The notes under the pieces are model-generated. The model did no database searches. It was not told the origin of the DNA and was given only the letters and a program-made list of their open reading frames with translations. From positions 1-10,320 of the forward strand of contig JAITGT010000014.1 in assembly GCA_031280495.1 (NCBI GenBank): a stretch of DNA of 10,320 nucleotides. The letters run 5' to 3'. Every line of letters starts with the position of its first letter. The stretch's first letter is position 1. This DNA comes from Eubacteriaceae bacterium (GTDB taxonomy: Bacteria > Bacillota_A > Clostridia > Eubacteriales > Anaerofustaceae). A program made the position numbers and the translations under genes. Below are positions 6,327-10,320 of this stretch, piece after piece.

Positions 6327-6626
6327 TTGAAGAAGATACCGATGCGCACCTGCATCATTTGCAGGCAGAAGACGGACAAGAGGAGCCTAAACCGGATTGT
6401 CAGGACGCCCGAGGGCCCGGTTGCCTTTGACCCAGGCGGGAAGAAGAACGGCCGAGGCGCATATATCTGCTCCGAAGAAGGGTGCCTAGAGCTCGCGAAG
6501 AACAGAAAGAAGATCGAATACGCGCTTCAGTCGGAAGTGTCGGATGAGGATCTTGTGAATATCAGGAAAGGTATCCAGGAATATTTGCTCGAAAAGGAAG
6601 CAGGAGGGCAAAAAAGAAAGGTATGA
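6327..6626 (+). CDS. rnpM: RNase P modulator RnpM (YlxR family)
   Basis: This is a small RNA-binding protein of the YlxR family, reported in Bacillus to bind RNase P RNA and lower its activity. The 99-residue product shows the family signature: KKIPMRTCIICRQ at the start, then LNRIVRTPEG and FDPGGKKNGRGAYIC (residues 34-48). The start chosen is TTG at 6327, preceded by AGAGAGAGGG. It is preferred over the ATG at 6342 because the KKIPMR lead-in encoded between them is conserved in the family. The gene lies between nusA and infB and overlaps infB by four bases (ATGA), so the two are translationally coupled. The ylxQ gene that usually follows it in Bacillota is missing. Confidence 0.9.
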   Translation: MKKIPMRTCIICRQKTDKRSLNRIVRTPEGPVAFDPGGKKNGRGAYICSEEGCLELAKNRKKIEYALQSEVSDEDLVNIRKGIQEYLLEKEAGGQKRKV

Positions 6627-9541
6627 CGAAAAAAGTTTACGAGCTGGCAAAGGAGTTTGGCGTGCAGAGCAAGGAGTTTGCCAATATGCTCCAGGAAATA
6701 AATATCCCGATCAAGAACCACATGAGTGTGATTACTGATCAGCAGGAGAAATATTTCCGGAACAACTTTGCCGTATCAGCAGGGCGGATTGTGCCCAACT
6801 CTGAGAAAGGCGCCCAGCCAAAGGCGGAAACCCCGCCGCCGGAAGCCCAAAAGCCAAGAGAGCAGCGGGCAGCAGAGCAAACGCGCCCAACGGACGAAAA
6901 GAGATCCCCGGCAAAGAGCGAGACTGTGCAGGAAAGCCAGCCAAAACCCTCGGCGGCCCCTCATCCTGCTGAGCAGGCACAGGCACCCAGGCAACAGGGC
7001 GCGGGCCAGCCTTCCGGAACTGGGCAGAGGCCTCCCCGAAATGCGTCTTCAGCAACCCAGCGCGAAGGGCAAAACCGCATGGGCACTGGCAGCAGCCAGC
7101 CGAGGGAATACCAAAGGCAGCCAGGACAGGGGGGAGATCGAAGCCGCGCGGGCAGCCAAACGCCTAGGCAAGGCTCCTATGGACAGGGGGGAGAGCGAAG
7201 GCCATCTGGCGACAGCAGAGAGCAGAGGCCGGGCAGCCAGCGGCAGGGTCCCGCTTCCAGCCAGAGGCCAGGCGGACAGCGGCAGGGATCATATGCCGGC
7301 CAGGGGGCACAGCGTCCAGGCTCAAGCCAGGGAAGCAGGCCGGGCGGGGCGCCCGCAAATCGGCAAGGCTCTTATCAGGGCAGGCAGGGGCAGGGATCCT
7401 ATGGGCAGAGCCGCCCAGGTGGTCAGGGCGGATATTCGCAAAGGCCTGGGCAAAGGCCTGGCGGCGGCACGCAGCCTGGCGCCAGAGGCCAGCAGCGCCC
7501 TTGGGACAAGGACGCGGATTCTAGCCAGCGCGGCTTCGCAGGCGCAAAGCCGGCGGCAAAAAAGCCAGGCGCGCCAGCAACGAATCTTGAGAAGCCAAAA
7601 ATCGACAAAAACAAGAAAGAAAGCAAGCAAAAAAACGAGCAGCGCTCCAAAGCTCGCGAAAGCTTTTTCAACGACGATCGGCAGAAACGAACACTAGACA
7701 ACACAAAAAAAGTGAAGGGCTCGAAGTCAAGCTACAAGAAGAAAAAACTTGAGGCCAGGGAAGAGAGAATGAACTCAGGCATCGACGGCGCGGTCACGAT
7801 TGCCGAAACTGTCACAATCTCTGAACTGAGCGAGAAAATACACATCCAGCCAACAGAAATTCTTAAAGTTTTGATGAGCTATGGCATGATGCTCAGCCTA
7901 AACCAGTCAGTCGACTTTGAGACGGCGCAAATTGCCTGCGAAGAGCTTGGCATTGCAGTCGTTCTTGAAGAAGAGGCAGACATTGCAGAGCTCATGCTTG
8001 AGGAACAGCTGGGCGAGCCCGAAGCGCTCTCAAAAAGGGCTCCAATCATCACGGTTATGGGGCATGTCGATCACGGAAAGACCTCACTGCTTGACGCCAT
8101 CCGCAATACGCATGTGACAGCTGGAGAGTCCGGGGGCATCACGCAGCATATTGGCGCATATACAATTTCCGCTCATGGGGAGCAAATCACTTTTATCGAC
8201 ACGCCAGGGCATGAAGCCTTTACTGCAATGCGGAGCCGCGGCGCTTCAGTAACCGACATTGCCGTGCTTGTAATTGCTGCGGACGACGGCATCAAGCCCC
8301 AGACGGTGGAAGCCATTAACCATGCAAAAGCGGCGGAAGTTCCCATATTAGTTGCGATAAATAAGGTTGACAAGCCAGAGGCGAACCCTGAGCGCGTCAT
8401 GCAGGAATTGACAGAATACGCCCTTGTTCCAGAAGAGTGGGGTGGCGACACCATTTGTATTCATGTCTCAGCAAAGACTGGCCAGGGGATCGACGAGCTG
8501 CTTGACAGCATCCTATTGCTTGCAGAAGTGGAAGACCTGAAGGCGAATTTCTCCGCCAGAGCAGTGGGAACGGTTATTGAAGCGCGCATTGACAAGCAGC
8601 GCGGTGTCACAGCCTCCCTGCTCATTAAGTCCGGAACGCTTCGCGACTCCGACTTTGTTGTAGCTGGCACTTTTTACGGAAAGGTGCGCCTGATCAACAA
8701 CGACATGGGAGCCCGCATCACGGAAGCCGAGCCTTCCCGCGCTGTCGAGATACTCGGATTCGAGGAAGTCCCGGAAGCAGGCGACAAGTTTTTCGTCGCT
8801 GAAAGCGAAAAAGAGGCCCGCTCCGTCACTGACAAGCGCAGGGACAGAATCCGAATCCTGGCGGCAAAGAACAGCGTCCCAACAACATTTGACGAACTGT
8901 TTGCCATGATTAACGAAAACAACGTCAAAGAAGTAAAGCTTATTCTTAAAGCGGACGTTTCCGGCTCTTACGAGGCGGTAAAGCAGGCTCTCGAAAGGCT
9001 TAACAACAACGATCTTGGAATAAAGGTAAATATTATCCACGGCGGCGTTGGAGCCGTCACGGAGTCGGACATAAACCTTGCCTCCGCTTCCAGCGCGCTT
9101 CTTCTTGCCTATAATGTAAAGGCAGACCAAAATGCGCAGGCCTTAGCGCAGAAAGAAGGCGTGGAGATCCGCTCTTACGAAGTTATTTACGCTTTGACGG
9201 ATGACATTGAAAAAGCGATGAACGGCCTTCGCGATCCGGAGTACAAGGAAGTCATTACAGCAGAGGCGGAAGTCCGGCAGACTTTCAAAGTGCCAAACAT
9301 CGGATTTATCGCTGGATGCTACGTTACGTCTGGCACTGTCCACCGCCGCGACAAAGCGCGCGTCAAGCGTTCGGGCAAAGTTATCTTTGAAGGGTCTATT
9401 TCTTCACTAAAGCGCTTTAAGGACGATGTGCGCGAAGTGTCTTTTGGATACGAGTGCGGCGTCGGGCTGGACAAATTCGCAGACTTCTCCGAGGGGGACG
9501 CGCTTGAGTTCTACAAAATGGAGGAAATCGCTTTCTCTTAA
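6623..9541 (+). CDS. infB: Translation initiation factor IF-2
   Basis: IF2 is the GTPase that places fMet-tRNA on the 30S subunit and promotes 50S joining. The 972-residue product is long for Bacillota (Bacillus IF2 is about 716) because of its N-terminal part. An IF2_N domain (1-50) is followed by a disordered, Pro/Gln/Gly/Arg-rich linker (about 55-345), a lysine-rich segment (to about 385) and a second IF2_N-like domain (about 392-447). The G domain has GHVDHGKT at 480-487, [10 protein letters not shown] at 504-513, DTPGH at 526-530, NKVD at 580-583 and SAK at 616-618. Domains II, III and IV follow, with C-terminal tRNA-binding sequence near 890-972. The ATG overlaps the rnpM stop codon. 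A perfect AGGAGG lies 15 nt upstream (6602-6607), farther than usual, and AAAGG lies next to the ATG. An internal start at codon 383 may give a second form. Confidence 0.96.
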   Translation: MTKKVYELAKEFGVQSKEFANMLQEINIPIKNHMSVITDQQEKYFRNNFAVSAGRIVPNSEKGAQPKAETPPPEAQKPREQRAAEQTRPTDEKRSPAKSETVQESQPKPSAAPHPAEQAQAPRQQGAGQPSGTGQRPPRNASSATQREGQNRMGTGSSQPREYQRQPGQGGDRSRAGSQTPRQGSYGQGGERRPSGDSREQRPGSQRQGPASSQRPGGQRQGSYAGQGAQRPGSSQGSRPGGAPANRQGSYQGRQGQGSYGQSRPGGQGGYSQRPGQRPGGGTQPGARGQQRPWDKDADSSQRGFAGAKPAAKKPGAPATNLEKPKIDKNKKESKQKNEQRSKARESFFNDDRQKRTLDNTKKVKGSKSSYKKKKLEAREERMNSGIDGAVTIAETVTISELSEKIHIQPTEILKVLMSYGMMLSLNQSVDFETAQIACEELGIAVVLEEEADIAELMLEEQLGEPEALSKRAPIITVMGHVDHGKTSLLDAIRNTHVTAGESGGITQHIGAYTISAHGEQITFIDTPGHEAFTAMRSRGASVTDIAVLVIAADDGIKPQTVEAINHAKAAEVPILVAINKVDKPEANPERVMQELTEYALVPEEWGGDTICIHVSAKTGQGIDELLDSILLLAEVEDLKANFSARAVGTVIEARIDKQRGVTASLLIKSGTLRDSDFVVAGTFYGKVRLINNDMGARITEAEPSRAVEILGFEEVPEAGDKFFVAESEKEARSVTDKRRDRIRILAAKNSVPTTFDELFAMINENNVKEVKLILKADVSGSYEAVKQALERLNNNDLGIKVNIIHGGVGAVTESDINLASASSALLLAYNVKADQNAQALAQKEGVEIRSYEVIYALTDDIEKAMNGLRDPEYKEVITAEAEVRQTFKVPNIGFIAGCYVTSGTVHRRDKARVKRSGKVIFEGSISSLKRFKDDVREVSFGYECGVGLDKFADFSEGDALEFYKMEEIAFS
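7100..7492 (+). repeat. Degenerate QGSY/RPGG repeat tract in the IF2 linker
   Basis: Codons 160-290 of infB encode an irregular low-complexity tract. The unit (R/Q)QGSY occurs at residues 182-186, 220-224, 247-251 and 256-260, mixed with QRPGG, RPGQ and GGQGG units. The four QGSY copies use different synonymous codons (for example TCC, TCA, TCT, TCC for Ser), so it is the peptide rather than the DNA that looks conserved. This is not a tandem DNA repeat in the strict sense and not a CRISPR array. Confidence 0.75.
7757..7771 (+). promoter_or_regulatory. Candidate internal ribosome site and start for short IF2
   Basis: AGGGA at 7757-7761 precedes an in-frame ATG at 7769 by 7 nt. The ATG is codon 383 of infB (MNSGIDGA), just after the lysine-rich end of the disordered linker and just before the second N-domain. 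Initiation here would give a form of about 590 residues containing all GTPase and tRNA-binding domains. Short IF2 forms made from internal starts are known in Escherichia coli and Bacillus; use of this site is inferred. Confidence 0.4.
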
Positions 9542-9560
9542 TTGAGGCAGATAGGTGCAA

Positions 9561-9914
9561 ATGGCTTACAAAACGGAACGCGTCAACGAGATCATTAAGG
9601 AAGAGCTGTCTTCACAGCTTAGAAAGATGAAAGATCCAAGGATCGCCAAAACGGTCATATCCGTAACCAAAGTTAAGGCGACCCCGGACATGAAGTACGC
9701 AAAGGTTTATGTGTCAGTGTATGCCGACAAAACCAAGCAAAAGGAAATTATTGGCATTCTTGCGAATGCGAAAGGGCATTTGCGAAGCGTATTGTCCGAT
9801 GCCCTCACGACAAAATTTTCTCCTGAGCTGATGTTTGAACTAGATGAGTCTATGGAATACGCTATGCATATCGATGAAGTGCTCAAGAAGATTGACGGAA
9901 ATGGAAAAGACTGA
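9561..9914 (+). CDS. rbfA: 30S ribosome-binding factor RbfA
   Basis: RbfA is a KH-type protein that binds immature 30S subunits near the 16S rRNA 5' helix and is needed for late maturation and cold tolerance. The 117-residue product matches the family throughout: RVNEIIKEELSSQLRKMKDPRI near the start, TVISVTKVKATPDMKYAKVYVSV in the middle, and SPELMFELDESMEYAMHIDEVLKKI at the end. The ATG at 9561 is chosen, with AGGTG at 9553-9557 as a close ribosome site. A GTG at 9555, two codons earlier, has GAGG at 9544-9547 with 7-nt spacing and is a real alternative. The gene follows infB by 19 bp and overlaps the next gene by 14 bp. Confidence 0.94.
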   Translation: MAYKTERVNEIIKEELSSQLRKMKDPRIAKTVISVTKVKATPDMKYAKVYVSVYADKTKQKEIIGILANAKGHLRSVLSDALTTKFSPELMFELDESMEYAMHIDEVLKKIDGNGKD

Positions 9915-10320
9915 AGAACTTAGAAAAATCGCGGGCATTCTCGGCGGCAAATCTTCCGTTTTGATCTTTGCGCACCGGAACCCAGACGGCGACGCTCTTG
10001 GCAGTGCCATCTGCGCTGGCCTCATGCTGAAGAGCCTTGGCAAGAGAGTGGAATACGCCATCGGCAAAGACACTGCAGAACTGTACAGAATATTTGAGGA
10101 AGGCCAGCTGTTCGGACAGGTGCCGCAAGGCGAATTTGAGTCAGCGCTCATTGTTGACTGCTCAACCCGAGATTTTGTGGACAATGAGCAATATCTGGAG
10201 AAATGCTCTTCAACCATCGTAATAGACCATCACATCTCCAACAAAGGTTATGGCGATTATGTCTACATTGACAAAGACGCCGCTGCGACAGGAGAGATCC
10301 TTTACGCGCTTATCCAGATA
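9901..10320 (+). CDS. nrnA: DHH-family phosphoesterase, NrnA type (3' end outside window)
   Basis: This is the first 140 codons of a DHH phosphoesterase, open to the window edge. NrnA-type enzymes degrade 2-5 nt RNAs from the 5' or 3' end and hydrolyse pAp to AMP, using two Mn2+ ions. Metal ligands are visible: HRNPDGDALGS at 25-35 (H25, D29, D31), the LIVDC aspartate D86 and the DHH motif at 109-111 (IDHHIS), followed by AATGEI at 128-133. The DHHA1 substrate-binding domain would lie beyond the edge. The ATG at 9901 lies inside the end of rbfA in another frame, with only GGAA as a weak ribosome site, so coupled translation is likely. This position after rbfA is common in Bacillota. The exact substrate cannot be told from this half. 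Confidence 0.88.
   Translation, partial: MEKTEELRKIAGILGGKSSVLIFAHRNPDGDALGSAICAGLMLKSLGKRVEYAIGKDTAELYRIFEEGQLFGQVPQGEFESALIVDCSTRDFVDNEQYLEKCSSTIVIDHHISNKGYGDYVYIDKDAAATGEILYALIQI

Noticed and set aside
7100..7492. CRISPR-like or satellite repeat
   Set aside because: The repeats are irregular, in frame and only peptide-similar, inside the IF2 linker. There are no constant DNA repeats or spacers.
6768..7697. Rightward open frame of 309 codons overlapping infB in another frame, rich in Arg, Ala and Gln
   Set aside because: It lies across the low-complexity part of infB, where biased composition removes stop codons. It has no family motif, and the infB frame is clearly coding.
8513..9130. 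Leftward open frame of 205 codons antisense to infB
   Set aside because: It mirrors the conserved IF2 G-domain-to-domain-III coding region, has no ribosome site worth naming and no recognisable motif.

Overview
The window is a compact, housekeeping-rich stretch of a bacterial chromosome. An RNase HIII gene, an rnpM (ylxR) gene and the gene order rimP-nusA-rnpM-infB-rbfA-nrnA point to Bacillota, most likely a Clostridia-type lineage of medium G+C content. This is inferred from gene content and order; I cannot name a genus. No mobile element, CRISPR array, tRNA, rRNA or phage gene is visible, and no gene looks broken.

Layout. Positions 1-154 hold no gene I can identify, only a small hairpin and possibly the tail of an upstream gene. 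A rightward pair follows: gatC (155-442), for the small subunit of the tRNA-dependent amidotransferase, and ispE (442-1278), for the MEP-pathway kinase. They share one base (TAATG). A leftward pair, rnhC (4184-3285) and ligA (3279-1285), converges on ispE with only 6 bp between the stop codons. The best terminator for ligA therefore lies inside the 3' end of ispE.

Between rnhC and rimP is a 286-bp divergent intergenic region, the least explained part of the window. It has a near-consensus rightward promoter (TTTACA, 17 bp, TGC-TATAAT), a leftward extended -10 (TGA-TAGAAT), a palindrome over the rightward -35, and a strong 13-bp interrupted helix (4235-4247 with 4329-4344) enclosing two smaller hairpins. 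If transcribed leftward, that helix would form a structured 5' leader, or a small RNA, ahead of rnhC-ligA. It matches no RNA class I recognise.

The rightward operon starts with a hairpin in its short leader, then rimP (4471-4938), nusA (4963-6312), rnpM (6327-6626), infB (6623-9541), rbfA (9561-9914) and the start of an nrnA-type DHH phosphoesterase gene, which runs off the window at 10320. These genes join 30S maturation (RimP, RbfA), transcription elongation and termination (NusA), RNA binding (RnpM), translation initiation (IF2) and nanoRNA turnover (NrnA). The L7Ae-family gene ylxQ, usual between rnpM and infB in Bacillota, is absent.

IF2 is the most unusual protein. It has a linker of about 300 residues, part of it G/Q/R/S-rich with repeated QGSY units, and a well-placed internal start (codon 383) that could yield a short isoform lacking the linker.
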